Below, piece after piece: positions 1-8,219 of a stretch of DNA of 64,000 bases. Each line of letters opens with the position of its first letter. Positions within the stretch are counted from its first letter, which is position 1. The stretch is from Subdoligranulum sp. CAG:314 (GTDB lineage Bacteria; Bacillota; Clostridia; Christensenellales; CAG-314). The DNA is taken from positions 227,594 to 291,593 of the forward strand of contig FR901000.1 of assembly GCA_000437915.1 (NCBI GenBank), given 5' to 3'. Both the position numbers and the translations under genes were made by a program. The notes beneath the pieces were generated by a model that made no database searches, was not told where the DNA came from, and was given only the letters and a program-made list of their open reading frames with translations.

Positions 1-1157
1 GCGTCAACGGCAGCGGCAAACACAACAACTGGTCGCTTTGCACGGACAAAGGACTCAATCTGCTTAAACCCGGAGCCAACCCGTCGCAAAACTACCCATT
101 TCTGCTGTTTTTCACGGCGGTTCTTGCGGCGCTTGACGAATATTTCGACCTTGTGCGCATGAGCGCCGCAACTCTCGGCAACGAAAGCCGACTCGGAGGC
201 CACGAGGCGCCGCCCACCGTTATCTCGGCTTTCATCGGAGAGGATATGCAGCAGCTTTTCGACGCACTGCTCTCCCACTCGGCAACGGGCGCCCACGAAA
301 AGCAGCGTTTAAACACGGGACTCAATTTCGTAGCCGACATAGGCAAGGATTTTTCCGACCGCAACCGCACCTCTCCTTTTGCGTTTACCGGCAACAAATT
401 CGAATTTCGCATGGTGGGCAGCTCCGCCACGCTGTCAACCCCCAACGTGGTGCTCAACGCCGCCGTTTCGGAAATGCTTTCGCGAATGTCGGACAGGCTT
501 GAAAAAGCGGACAAAAGCCGTCTGCACGAAGAAGCGCTCGGTCTGGCGTGCGAATTTTACGAAAGGCACAAGCGGATAGTTTTCAACGGCAACGGCTACT
601 CAAAGGAGTGGTTTGAGGAAGCCGAAAAGAGAGGGCTTGTGCATATAGACAACAGCATAACCGCCTACGACGCGCTTTTGGCGCCGAAAAACGTCGCGCT
701 GTTTGAAAAATTCAAAATCATGAACAAAAAGGAGCTGGAAAGCCGACGCGCCATTTATCTCGACAATTACGAAAAAACCGCGCTCATAGAAGCGCGCACC
801 ATGCTGATGATGGCAAAGCGGGAAATTTTGCCCGCCTGCATGGAGTGGGAGGACAAGCTTGCGCGGGATATAGAAAAGCTCAACGCGGCGGGCACGAATT
901 TCGGCGGAGTGCAGAAAATACAGCTTGCGAAAACCGACGCGCTTGTGAACGAGCTGTTTTCCGATATAGAAAAGCTGGAAGCGCAGATACAGGAAATGCA
1001 GGACTTGGAGTCGTCTTACGACAGTTGCGTGTTTTTCCGCGACAGAATAAAAGACACCATGGACGCCCTGCGCGCGGCGGCGGACAGTCTCGAAACAATC
1101 GTTTCGCGCAAGGTATGGCCCATACCCACCTACGCGGACATACTGTTTTACGAATAA
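1..1157 (+). CDS. glnN: Type III glutamine synthetase, C-terminal part (5' end outside window)
   Basis: The reading frame is open from base 3 and runs into the window from the left, so about 384 residues of a roughly 700-residue enzyme are visible. Glutamine synthetase makes glutamine from glutamate, ammonia and ATP in the cytoplasm. The frame begins with VNGSGKHNNWSLC, a segment typical of the GSIII catalytic core, followed by NRTSPFAFTGNKFEFR and MVGSSATLSTPN, the active-site and substrate-binding segments of this class. The long helical C-terminal extension (about the last 180 residues, with charged heptad-like stretches) is normal for GSIII and absent from GSI and GSII. It ends at a strong hairpin terminator shared with the convergent MarR-type gene. 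The family call is confident; regulation cannot be seen because the 5' end is missing. Confidence 0.95.
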   Translation, partial: VNGSGKHNNWSLCTDKGLNLLKPGANPSQNYPFLLFFTAVLAALDEYFDLVRMSAATLGNESRLGGHEAPPTVISAFIGEDMQQLFDALLSHSATGAHEKQRLNTGLNFVADIGKDFSDRNRTSPFAFTGNKFEFRMVGSSATLSTPNVVLNAAVSEMLSRMSDRLEKADKSRLHEEALGLACEFYERHKRIVFNGNGYSKEWFEEAEKRGLVHIDNSITAYDALLAPKNVALFEKFKIMNKKELESRRAIYLDNYEKTALIEARTMLMMAKREILPACMEWEDKLARDIEKLNAAGTNFGGVQKIQLAKTDALVNELFSDIEKLEAQIQEMQDLESSYDSCVFFRDRIKDTMDALRAAADSLETIVSRKVWPIPTYADILFYE

Positions 1158-1163
1158 ACCAAA

Positions 1164-1194
1164 AAACGGAGCCGTTGAAAGGCTCCGTTTTTTT
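1164..1194. terminator. Bidirectional terminator between glnN and the MarR-like gene
   Basis: A perfect 10-bp stem (1164-1173 with 1181-1190, arms AAACGGAGCC and GGCTCCGTTT) with a 7-base loop is followed by a T run. The A run on the left side lets it act for the minus-strand gene ending at 1205 as well. Confidence 0.9.
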
Positions 1195-1204
1195 CAAACT
1201 CTGT

Positions 1205-1726
1205 TCAAATGGTTTTAAGTCTTTTTCTGCTTCTTTCCCAAGCAACGGTATCGTGCGGAATGACCTTTGAAAGTATCGCCGTGAGTTTTTTGGACAGTTC
1301 CATCATCTCGTCGAACTCCTCCTCGCTCATCGCCTCCGAGAAACGCCTGCGCACCCCCTCCCGCATCGCCTCGTTGTTTTCCCTGATTGTTTTCATTCCC
1401 AGCTCGGACAAGCTGATTGACGACTTTATGCCGTTGCGGCTTGTCACGCTTTTTTTGTCCACATAACCTTTGGCAACCAGCGTGTTTACGTAAGCCGAAA
1501 GATTCCTGTATTCTATGCCGCTCAACCCCGCAAGCTCTTTAAGCGTCACCCCCGGATGTCCGTACAAAGCGTAAAAAATCAGCTTCTCGTTGAATGTGGT
1601 ATTTTTTATATAATCCAATTCGTCGTTTTCGGGAATGGACGCGAAAGCGTATTTCAATGCAAAAAACAAATCGTCGTATATGCAGCCGTATTCGGCAATT
1701 TTTCTTTCGTCTATAAGTTGTGCCAT
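1205..1726 (-). CDS. MarR-family winged-helix transcriptional regulator
   Basis: The 173-residue protein has the MarR layout: an N-terminal helix, a winged helix at about residues 55-110 (LKELAGLSGIEYRNLSAYVN, then a wing around KKSVTSRNGIKSSISLSELG) and a C-terminal helical dimerisation part. LTLKEL..LSGIEYRNLSAYV is the helix-turn-helix. It is transcribed away from the LRR lipoprotein gene at 1917, and the 190-bp AT-rich divergent region carries a 12-bp direct repeat (ATATTTAAAGAT at 1725-1736 and 1807-1818), the first copy overlapping its own start codon. By analogy with the family it probably represses itself and perhaps the divergent gene; that is inference. The ligand cannot be guessed. 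Confidence 0.8.
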   Translation of the reverse strand: MAQLIDERKIAEYGCIYDDLFFALKYAFASIPENDELDYIKNTTFNEKLIFYALYGHPGVTLKELAGLSGIEYRNLSAYVNTLVAKGYVDKKSVTSRNGIKSSISLSELGMKTIRENNEAMREGVRRRFSEAMSEEEFDEMMELSKKLTAILSKVIPHDTVAWERSRKRLKTI

Positions 1727-1818
1727 ATTTAAAGATTAACTCCACCTATTGGATTTGTCAAACAATTTAAAAGCAATAAAATGTAAATAATTTCAATATT
1801 TTGATAATATTTAAAGAT
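1725..1818. promoter_or_regulatory. Divergent control region with 12-bp direct repeat
   Basis: ATATTTAAAGAT occurs at 1725-1736 (overlapping the ATG of the MarR-like gene) and again at 1807-1818, in the AT-rich spacer between that gene and the LRR lipoprotein. The sequence itself is seen; its role as a binding site is inference. Confidence 0.3.
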
Positions 1819-1843
1819 ATCATAATTTATGAGCCTTTTTTAA

Positions 1844-1872
1844 TTGACAAGCTGACGCTTATTTGGTATTTT
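1844..1872 (+). promoter_or_regulatory. Sigma-A promoter of the first LRR lipoprotein gene
   Basis: TTGACA (1844-1849) and TATTTT (1867-1872) are separated by exactly 17 bases, with a start point expected near 1879 and a leader of about 38 bases carrying the AAAGGAGAG ribosome-binding site before the ATG at 1917. Confidence 0.7.
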
Positions 1873-1916
1873 AAGAAAAAAGTAGCCATACTTGGCAAAA
1901 GAAAGGAGAGAAACAA

Positions 1917-3056
1917 ATGAAAAAGTTTTTCAAGACTCTGCTTCCGACTCTCGCGGCGATTCTGATTCTGTGCTTTTGTTTGGTCGGATGTCGGTCAGAT
2001 TTCACCGTAAAATTTCAAACCGACGGAGGCACGCCCGTCGCGTCGCAAAAGGTAGCGAACGGAGAAAAAGCCGAAAAACCCGCGCAGCCCGAAAAAACCG
2101 GATTTGAATTCGGCGGCTGGTTCACAGAGCCTTCTTGCGCGCAAGGCACGGAATACGACTTTTCACTGCCTGTGGAAAGCGATCTGGTCCTTTACGCAAA
2201 GTGGACGGATAAATCCGACGTCGACTTTTTTACGATAACGGTGGTAAACGGCACGGGCGGAGGAAGTTACGCTTACGGCTCGTCAGTAACGCTTGCAGCC
2301 GCCGCGCCGTCCGGAAAAACCTTTGTCAAATGGACGAAAGACGGCAAGGACTTTTCAACCAATCGTGAAATTACCGTTGAAGTAACCGCAAACGCCATTT
2401 ACGAGGCAGTTTTTTCAGACAGTCAGTATACTCTTACATATATGCTGGACGGAACGGTTTTCCAAACGCAAACATACATCTTTAACCAACAGATTGAAGC
2501 TCCGCGCCCCGACGACACGGAAGACTACCGCTTTGTCGAGTGGAAAGACCTGCCCGACGTCATGCCCGCGCAAGACATCACGGTTGTCGCCGAAATAGTA
2601 AGACTGCGCGCATTCGTGACTGTGTTCGGGGCGGAAGGCACGGGGCGGTACGACGTCGGACAAGAGTTGACGCTAACCGCAACGGTACCCACAGGCTTTG
2701 AGTTTGGCGGCTGGATTGTGGACGGCGTAACCGTGGAAACGGGCGCTTCATATACGTTTAAGGTGCAGGACGACGTGGAAGTTTACGCAGATATCAAGGA
2801 CGTAAATTCGACGGATTACTTCATTTACGACGCCGATACGCTGTCCGCAAAGCCCGACGCGGCGTTTCCGCAAAAAATTATACTGCCCTCCTCCTATGAC
2901 GGGATATACATCACCAAAATCGCGTCGGGAGGTTTCAAAAATCAGACGGAGATTGTGCAAGTTGTTCTGCCCGACACCGTTAAGGAAATAGGCGGCAGCG
3001 CGTTTGACGGCTGCAACAAGCTCCAAAAATCAATCTCGAAAACGTCGGGATTTTAG
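1917..3056 (+). CDS. BspA-like LRR surface lipoprotein, N-terminal part (frameshifted)
   Basis: The 379-residue product starts with a lipoprotein signal (MKKFF, hydrophobic stretch, lipobox LVGC with Cys at about residue 25), so the protein should be anchored to the outer face of the membrane. Next come four repeats of the InlB-B/Flg_new type, each ending in a GGW or VKW/EW turn (for example FEFGGWFTEP, then LVLYAKW), at roughly residues 30-100, 102-165, 167-225 and 226-285. The first LRR_5 (BspA-type) repeats follow, with motifs such as VVLPDTVKEIGGSAFDGC. After LQK the frame runs into 10 aberrant residues and stops at 3056. The true continuation lies in frame +2 from about 3029, so this is the 5' part of a gene of about 1187 codons broken by loss of one A in an A5 run at 3025-3029. 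Such proteins often mediate adhesion; the ligand is unknown. Confidence 0.85.
   Translation: MKKFFKTLLPTLAAILILCFCLVGCRSDFTVKFQTDGGTPVASQKVANGEKAEKPAQPEKTGFEFGGWFTEPSCAQGTEYDFSLPVESDLVLYAKWTDKSDVDFFTITVVNGTGGGSYAYGSSVTLAAAAPSGKTFVKWTKDGKDFSTNREITVEVTANAIYEAVFSDSQYTLTYMLDGTVFQTQTYIFNQQIEAPRPDDTEDYRFVEWKDLPDVMPAQDITVVAEIVRLRAFVTVFGAEGTGRYDVGQELTLTATVPTGFEFGGWIVDGVTVETGASYTFKVQDDVEVYADIKDVNSTDYFIYDADTLSAKPDAAFPQKIILPSSYDGIYITKIASGGFKNQTEIVQVVLPDTVKEIGGSAFDGCNKLQKSISKTSGF
3025..3029 (+). other. Frameshift site (A5 run) in the LRR lipoprotein gene
   Basis: Upstream frame reads L-Q-K up to 3029; the downstream frame resumes with I-N-L-E-N-V at 3029. One additional A in the run restores a continuous LRR reading frame. 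The cause may be a sequencing or assembly error, a real mutation or a phase-variable tract. Confidence 0.85.
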
Positions 3057-3085
3057 GCGACTTCGCTTTCAACAGATGCCCCTCG

Positions 3086-5479
3086 TTGCTTGCCGCCGAC
3101 CTCTCGGCGCTTTTAAGCGCGGGCGCGTCCGCTTTCCTCGGCGCCGATTCGCTGGAAACGGCGATATTGGGCGAAAATCTGCAAAGCATATCTTCTTCGA
3201 TGTTCGAGGGGTGCTCCTCCCTTAAACAAATCGTGCTGACGGACGGGATTTCAAGCGTAGAACCGTCGGCATTCAAAAACTGCACGGCTCTTGAAACAAT
3301 AGAAATAGGCTCAGGCGTCGTCCGCTTCGCGGGTAACGCTCTCAACGGCTGCAAATCCCTGAAAGAAATAAACGTAAACCAAAAAAACAGCGCCTTTTCT
3401 TCCTCAAACGGCATACTGTTTGACAAATCGGGCATAAGGCTGGTTCTGTATCCCGCAGGCAAAACGGCGACCTCCGTCAATATCGGCGACGGAATAAAAA
3501 TTGTTTTTGAGCACGCTTTTGAAAACAACCCCTACATTCAATCGATAACGCTCGGCGCCGACATAGAGGAAATAGGCAATTTTGCCTTTGCAGGTTTGGA
3601 AGCTCTTGTTACATTCGACGTCAAAGACGGCTCCGCGCTCGCCTCAATCGGCGAACACGCTTTCGACGGTTGCTCTTCCCTGCTCTCTTTTTCCGCCCCG
3701 ACGGCAACAGTTTCTATCGGCAAATATGCCTTTGCGGGCTGCGCGAAGCTGGAAACGGCGTCTTTTGACGGACTGGCTTCAATCCCCGACTACGCGTTCA
3801 ACGGGTGCGCCGCACTGACTCAAATCAACCTCGGTCGCGTCGTTTCTGTGGGCGAGCACGCGTTTAACGATTGCTCGTCGCTGCGTCGGTTCGACTTTAC
3901 TTACGTTGAAAGTCTGGCAATATATGCTTTCAGCGGCTGTCAAAACCTCGACAACGTAATATTGAACGACAAAATCCCGTCTTTGCCGGATTACGTTTTC
4001 AACGGGTGCGTCTCGTTAACGGAAATTTCGCTTCCTCAAACTCTGAGCTCTGTCGGGCAATATGCGCTTGCCGGTACGGGAATAGTCCAAGCAGTCCTGC
4101 CGCAAAACGTCGAAACGGTGGGCGACTCGGCTTTTGAAGGCTGCGAAAATCTTATTTCGGCTACGCTCGGACAAAAGGTCAGGGTTCTGGGAGCGTCGGC
4201 TTTCCAAAACTGCATTTCTCTTTCCGAAATAACGCTCAACGACGGCATTGAAGAAATCGGAAACCTGGCGTTTGCCAACTGCTCGTCGCTGTTTGTCGTC
4301 AAAATTCCGCAAAGCGTCGTGAAAGTAGGCAAATACGCGTTTTTGCAGAACGGTCAAGGACTGAAAATTCTGTGCGTTGCCGACTCCGAACCCGAAGGCT
4401 TTGACGAAGAATGGAACTTCGGCGGCTATGAAGTCGTATGGGACTGCGAAAATCAGGTCGAAAACGCCGACTTTGATTTCAACCTGTCGACTGACGAAAA
4501 ATATTATATACTCAAAGGCTTTGCTTCGGGCAAACAGGCTGCCGAGCTTCAACTCCCCTCCTCTCACAACGGCAAACCCGTCAAAGAAATCGCCGCCCAA
4601 GCATTTGTCATGAACGACTCCGTCGTGTCCGTCTCTATCCCCGCAAGCTATGTCAAAATAGGCGACAGCGCGTTTTACTACTGCACTTCTCTCGCCTCGG
4701 TAACGTTTGCGGAAGGTCTTGAAGAAATAGGAAAAGACGCGTTCAGAAGCTGCAATCTCACTTCCGTTTCGCTTCCCGACGGCTTGAAAACGCTGGGTGA
4801 AGGCACGTTCAGAGAAAACGCCGGTCTTGCAGAGGCTTTGATTCCCGACAGCGTACAAACCGTCGGCGAGGGCGCGTTCAGAAAAAACTCGTCTTCTCTC
4901 GTAATTACCTGTAAGGCAAGCTCGAAACCCGACGGTTGGAACGAGTATTGGAATTACGACGACGCGCAGGTCGTCTGGGCGCAAGAAAGCGGAAACGAAA
5001 ACGAAAAGAATTTCGTTTACAAACTGTCGGACGACGGCACGTTTTATCTCGTGGACGGTTTTGCCGACGGAGTAAGCCTTTCCGAAGTCCGCTTTCCGTC
5101 GGAATATGACGGCAAGCCCGTCAAAGGAATAAGCAACGGCATGAAATTTTACGGAAACACCGATATAACTTCCGTCGTTTGCCCGTCCTCCTTTGAAATT
5201 TTAGGCGACAACGCGTTTTACGGCTGCACAAACCTCGAAAGCGTCACTTTGAACGAGGGACTCAAAGAAATCGGTCAAAACGCATTCCGCGATTGCGAAA
5301 AACTTAAATCCGTTACCGTCCCTTTCAGCGTGGAAATCATAAAAAGCGGCGCTTTCAGGGGCTGCGACGCTCTGACGATTACCTGCGAAAGAACGCAAGA
5401 GCAGATACCTGCGACGTGGGACTCAAACTGGAATCAAGACGACTGCCCCGTTATCTGGAAAGACGAGTCGGAAAGCTGA
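3086..5479 (+). CDS. BspA-like LRR surface lipoprotein, C-terminal part (frameshifted)
   Basis: This frame holds 797 residues from the first Met-like start, but coding homology extends upstream to 3029, directly joined to the N-terminal part. It is almost entirely BspA-type LRR_5 repeats of about 23 residues, with the pattern SIGEHAFDGCSSLLSF or EIGNLAFANCSSLF: a conserved small-x-x-AF-x-x-C core and a following beta strand. Roughly 25 repeats are present. Three irregular insertions (around EGFDEEWNFGGYEVVWD, PDGWNEYWNYDDAQVVW and PATWDSNWNQDDCPVIW) separate blocks and resemble each other, suggesting duplication of whole LRR blocks. There is no sorting signal at the C-terminus, as expected if the lipid anchor is at the N-terminus. 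It is followed at once by a terminator. As it stands, without a start or signal peptide of its own, this part should not be expressed unless frame is restored. Confidence 0.85.
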   Translation: MLAADLSALLSAGASAFLGADSLETAILGENLQSISSSMFEGCSSLKQIVLTDGISSVEPSAFKNCTALETIEIGSGVVRFAGNALNGCKSLKEINVNQKNSAFSSSNGILFDKSGIRLVLYPAGKTATSVNIGDGIKIVFEHAFENNPYIQSITLGADIEEIGNFAFAGLEALVTFDVKDGSALASIGEHAFDGCSSLLSFSAPTATVSIGKYAFAGCAKLETASFDGLASIPDYAFNGCAALTQINLGRVVSVGEHAFNDCSSLRRFDFTYVESLAIYAFSGCQNLDNVILNDKIPSLPDYVFNGCVSLTEISLPQTLSSVGQYALAGTGIVQAVLPQNVETVGDSAFEGCENLISATLGQKVRVLGASAFQNCISLSEITLNDGIEEIGNLAFANCSSLFVVKIPQSVVKVGKYAFLQNGQGLKILCVADSEPEGFDEEWNFGGYEVVWDCENQVENADFDFNLSTDEKYYILKGFASGKQAAELQLPSSHNGKPVKEIAAQAFVMNDSVVSVSIPASYVKIGDSAFYYCTSLASVTFAEGLEEIGKDAFRSCNLTSVSLPDGLKTLGEGTFRENAGLAEALIPDSVQTVGEGAFRKNSSSLVITCKASSKPDGWNEYWNYDDAQVVWAQESGNENEKNFVYKLSDDGTFYLVDGFADGVSLSEVRFPSEYDGKPVKGISNGMKFYGNTDITSVVCPSSFEILGDNAFYGCTNLESVTLNEGLKEIGQNAFRDCEKLKSVTVPFSVEIIKSGAFRGCDALTITCERTQEQIPATWDSNWNQDDCPVIWKDESES

Positions 5480-5491
5480 CAGTGTTTGTTT

Positions 5492-5521
5492 AAAGCTCTC
5501 CTTAAAAGGGAGAGCTTTTTT
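5492..5521 (+). terminator. Terminator after the LRR lipoprotein
   Basis: A 10-bp stem (arms AAAGCTCTCC and GGAGAGCTTT) with a 7-base loop is followed by TTT. Confidence 0.85.
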
Positions 5522-5613
5522 CCTGCCGAAGAAAATTTTCGAGCCGACAAGCCTCGTAAAAAATGAAATGTTCACGAAAATTGACTGTCTTTAATCGCGG
5601 CGAGCCGTTTTTA

Positions 5614-5622
5614 TGATATAAT
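5614..5622 (+). promoter_or_regulatory. Extended -10 promoter of the monooxygenase-like gene
   Basis: TG at 5614-5615 and TATAAT at 5617-5622 form an extended -10 element 34 bases before the ATG at 5657; no good -35 lies 17 bases upstream, which fits the extended -10 type. Confidence 0.5.
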
Positions 5623-5656
5623 AAAGTCAACAATAATATCGGGAAAAGGATTTATC

Positions 5657-5953
5657 ATGAGCGACAACATCAACTTATTGGTTACTTACACAATCAAGGG
5701 AAACAAAAGACAGGAATTTTTGGCGGCGGTCAATCAGATTGATTTGGTGCGTAAAACGCGCAAGGAAACGGGCAACAAGGAATACAGATATCTGCTGCCC
5801 ATAGACAATTACGCGCAGATTGTGCTTATAGAAAGCTGGACGGACGAGGAATGTTTCAACAGGCATCGCGAGACGGAGCATTTTAAGGAGCTTGTCAAAA
5901 TAAAAGAAAAATACGTCATCAACACGTCGACGGAAAATTTCAGAATTGTCTGA
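5657..5953 (+). CDS. Antibiotic biosynthesis monooxygenase (ABM)-domain protein
   Basis: This 98-residue protein matches the size and strand order of the dimeric ferredoxin-like ABM/YgiN family: an N-terminal strand NLLVTYTIKGNKRQEFL, a central strand-helix with YRYLLPIDNYAQIVLIESW and the family-typical W-T-D-E-E followed by HRETEHFKEL, and a final strand ending NTSTENFRIV. Members act as cofactor-free quinol monooxygenases or haem-degrading enzymes, or have no known reaction. Catalytic residues vary, so no substrate is assigned. AAAGGA lies 7 bases before the ATG. It is a single-gene unit with its own extended -10 promoter. Confidence 0.75.
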   Translation: MSDNINLLVTYTIKGNKRQEFLAAVNQIDLVRKTRKETGNKEYRYLLPIDNYAQIVLIESWTDEECFNRHRETEHFKELVKIKEKYVINTSTENFRIV

Positions 5954-5972
5954 GTTTTCGAACATTTTAACG

Positions 5973-6007
5973 CAGCCGCAATCAAAATGGCTGTTTTCTT
6001 TTGATTC
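5973..6007 (+). terminator. Possible terminator after the ABM gene
   Basis: A short stem CAGCC/GGCTG (5973-5977 with 5989-5993) is followed by TTTTCTTTT. An overlapping pairing AATCAAAA/TTTTGATT is also possible. Confidence 0.4.
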
Positions 6008-6034
6008 GGCGTTTCGGGCAGGCAAAAAAATCGC

Positions 6035-6063
6035 TTGCTTAAAACCGCGGCCGATAGTATAAT
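6035..6063 (+). promoter_or_regulatory. Promoter of the ktrB-ktrA operon
   Basis: TTGCTT (6035-6040) and TATAAT (6058-6063) are 17 bases apart. The transcript would have a leader of about 40 bases made mostly of one hairpin (6074-6100: outer GCGC pair, inner GGCGT-TTTG-ACGCC). Confidence 0.7.
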
Positions 6064-6108
6064 TGCTTATATTGCGCCTTGGCGTTTTGACGCCTTGCGC
6101 CTGAAAAT

Positions 6109-7458
6109 ATGACAAAAAACAGAAACGGAAAGAAAATCAGGCTGAAAGAAACGCAGCTTCTCATACTCGGCTATCTTTTGGTCATCCTCGTCGGCAGCTT
6201 TCTGCTCAGCCTGCCCGCGGCTTCAAGGGACGGAGAATGGACGAATTACGCCGACGCACTGTTCACGGCAACGTCCTCGACCTGCGTCACGGGATTGGTA
6301 ACCGCCGACACGTTTCTCAAATGGACGGGCTTCGGGCAGGTCGTGATTCTCATTCTCATCCAAATAGGCGGGCTGGGGTTCATGACGGTTATTACCACCA
6401 CCCTGATGGTTCTCGGCAGGAAAATAGGTCTGTACGAGCGCAAAATCCTCATGCAGTCCGCAGGCACCATGAGACTGAGCGGCATAGTCCACCTTGTCCG
6501 CCGCATAACAATCGGCACCGCCATTTTTGAAGGCGCGGGCGCTTTGCTGCTGGCGACAAGGCTGTGTCCCAAGCTCGGCTTCTGGGAGGGACTTTATTCC
6601 TCCGTTTTCCACTCCGTTTCGGCTTTCTGCAACGCGGGCTACGACCTCATGGGACGCTACGGCGCCTTCGGCTCGCTGGCTGCGTTTTCGGGCGATTGGG
6701 TTGTGTGTCTCACGATAATGGGACTTATTTTCATGGGCGGCATCGGCTTCATCGTTTGGAGCGACGTTTTGGATTGCGGATTCAATCCCAAAAAATTCAG
6801 TCTGCATACCAAAATTGCCCTGTACGGCACGACGGCGCTCATATTTGCGGGAGCGCTGCTTTTCTGGCTGTTTGAAAAAAGCAACCTGCTTGTCGGAAAA
6901 AGCGCGGGAGAAAGCTTTCTCATATGTATGTTTATGTCGGTGACTCCCCGCACGGCAGGCTTTGCGACAATAGACTACGCCGCGGCGACGGACAGCTCTC
7001 TGCTTCTCACCATGTTTCTGATGCTCGTCGGCGGCAGCTCGGGCGGCACCGCAGGCGGCATAAAGGTCACTACCTTTGTTGTGATTATACTCGGCGTGGT
7101 TTCCTCCGCCCGCAGCGACGGCGACATCGTTATAGGCAAACGCCGTCTGGAAAAAAATCTTGTAAATCAGGCGCTCGGATTGCTTGCGGTTTACCTCGCG
7201 GCGATTTTCGCCGCAATCCTTATTATGAGCGCGATAGAGCCGTTTTCTTTGGCGGATATCGGCATAGAGGTTTTTTCGGCAATAAACACCGTCGGGCTGT
7301 CCACAGGAATAACTCCCGACCTAACCCTGACTTCGCAAATAATTTTAATGCTGCTCATGCTTATGGGCAGAGTGGGCGCGCTGTCCTTTACGCTTGCGTT
7401 TACTCAAAACAAACCGATACTCACCAAGTATCCCGTGGAAAAAATACTAATCGGCTAA
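6109..7458 (+). CDS. ktrB: Potassium uptake channel subunit, TrkH/KtrB family
   Basis: The 449-residue membrane protein has the four-fold M1-P-M2 architecture of TrkH/KtrB K+ translocators. Its four selectivity-filter loops are visible as SSTCVTGL (about residue 60), SAFCNAGYDL (about 175), TPRTAGF (about 285) and INTVGLSTGITP (about 400), each with the filter glycine. The hydrophobic GGSSGGTAGGIKVTTF stretch before the last repeat matches the gating loop region of KtrB. It would form a membrane dimer controlled by the cytosolic RCK ring encoded 11 bases downstream. No convincing Shine-Dalgarno precedes the ATG (context CCTGAAAAT), and a leader hairpin ends 8 bases before it, so translation may be regulated. 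Length is normal for KtrB and shorter than TrkH. Confidence 0.92.
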   Translation: MTKNRNGKKIRLKETQLLILGYLLVILVGSFLLSLPAASRDGEWTNYADALFTATSSTCVTGLVTADTFLKWTGFGQVVILILIQIGGLGFMTVITTTLMVLGRKIGLYERKILMQSAGTMRLSGIVHLVRRITIGTAIFEGAGALLLATRLCPKLGFWEGLYSSVFHSVSAFCNAGYDLMGRYGAFGSLAAFSGDWVVCLTIMGLIFMGGIGFIVWSDVLDCGFNPKKFSLHTKIALYGTTALIFAGALLFWLFEKSNLLVGKSAGESFLICMFMSVTPRTAGFATIDYAAATDSSLLLTMFLMLVGGSSGGTAGGIKVTTFVVIILGVVSSARSDGDIVIGKRRLEKNLVNQALGLLAVYLAAIFAAILIMSAIEPFSLADIGIEVFSAINTVGLSTGITPDLTLTSQIILMLLMLMGRVGALSFTLAFTQNKPILTKYPVEKILIG

Positions 7459-7469
7459 ACGGAGGAAAA

Positions 7470-8120
7470 ATGAAAAACATTCTGATAATCGGCATAGGCC
7501 GTCTCGGACGCCACCTTGCCGAAAAACTGACCGAGCTTAACAATTCGGTCATGATTGTGGACAAGGACGAAAACATAATCAACGAGCTTGCTCCCCGCTT
7601 TACCGGCGCAATGATAGGCGACTGCACCAAGGAAGGCGTTTTGAGAAGTCTCGGCGTCAACAATTTCGATATCTGCTTCGTCACGATAAGCGACAACTTT
7701 CAGTCCTCTCTCGAAATCACTTCTCTACTCAAAGAGCTTGGCGCAAAGTACGTCGTAAGCAAAGCCAACCGCGACTTGCAGGCAAAGTTTTTGCTGCGCA
7801 ACGGCGCCGACGAGGTGGTCTATCCCGAAAGGGACATCGCGGAAAAGCTTGCAATCAGACACAACGCCAAAAATATTTTCGATTTCGTAGAGGTCACCGA
7901 CGATTTCGCCATTTTTGAAATACCCATACTCAAAAAGTGGGCGGGCAAAAGCATAAGCGAAATAGACGTAAGAAAAACCTATCATATAAACGTGCTTGCG
8001 ATTAAAAAAGGCGGAAATCTGAAAGTGCTGCCCGAAGCCAATTACGTTTTCGACCAAAGCGACCACATCATAGTCATCGGCAAACCCGCGGACGTTTTCA
8101 AGCTGACAAACCGCACCTGA
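7470..8120 (+). CDS. ktrA: Potassium uptake regulatory subunit, TrkA/KtrA (RCK domains)
   Basis: This 216-residue cytosolic protein has an RCK_N Rossmann domain with the nucleotide motif GIGRLGRHLAEKL at the start, the acidic VDKDE at the end of strand 2 and GDCTKEGVLRSLG, then an RCK_C domain from about residue 140. Single-RCK-pair length fits KtrA rather than the double-length TrkA. It binds ATP/ADP or NAD(H) and opens the KtrB channel; KtrA RCK_C domains in several Firmicutes also bind cyclic di-AMP, which is known for the family and not shown here. The start is set by GGAGG 6 bases before the ATG at 7470, right after the ktrB stop. A terminator follows at 8152. Confidence 0.93.
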   Translation: MKNILIIGIGRLGRHLAEKLTELNNSVMIVDKDENIINELAPRFTGAMIGDCTKEGVLRSLGVNNFDICFVTISDNFQSSLEITSLLKELGAKYVVSKANRDLQAKFLLRNGADEVVYPERDIAEKLAIRHNAKNIFDFVEVTDDFAIFEIPILKKWAGKSISEIDVRKTYHINVLAIKKGGNLKVLPEANYVFDQSDHIIVIGKPADVFKLTNRT

Positions 8121-8151
8121 AAACTGCGCCAATCCGCCCAAAAGAAATAAC

Positions 8152-8183
8152 AAGGACGCTGAAAATTCAGCGTCCTTTGATTT
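8152..8183. terminator. Bidirectional terminator between ktrA and trxB
   Basis: Long stem with arms AAGGACGCTGA and TCAGCGTCCTT and a very short AT loop, followed by TTTGATTTTTAATTT. Confidence 0.8.
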
Positions 8184-8219
8184 TTAATTTGAATTTTTTC
8201 CGCTTGCAAACCGAGCGTC

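Noticed and set aside
4016..4984. A 322-codon minus-strand frame within the LRR gene
   Set aside because: Mirror of repetitive LRR codons; no start signals.
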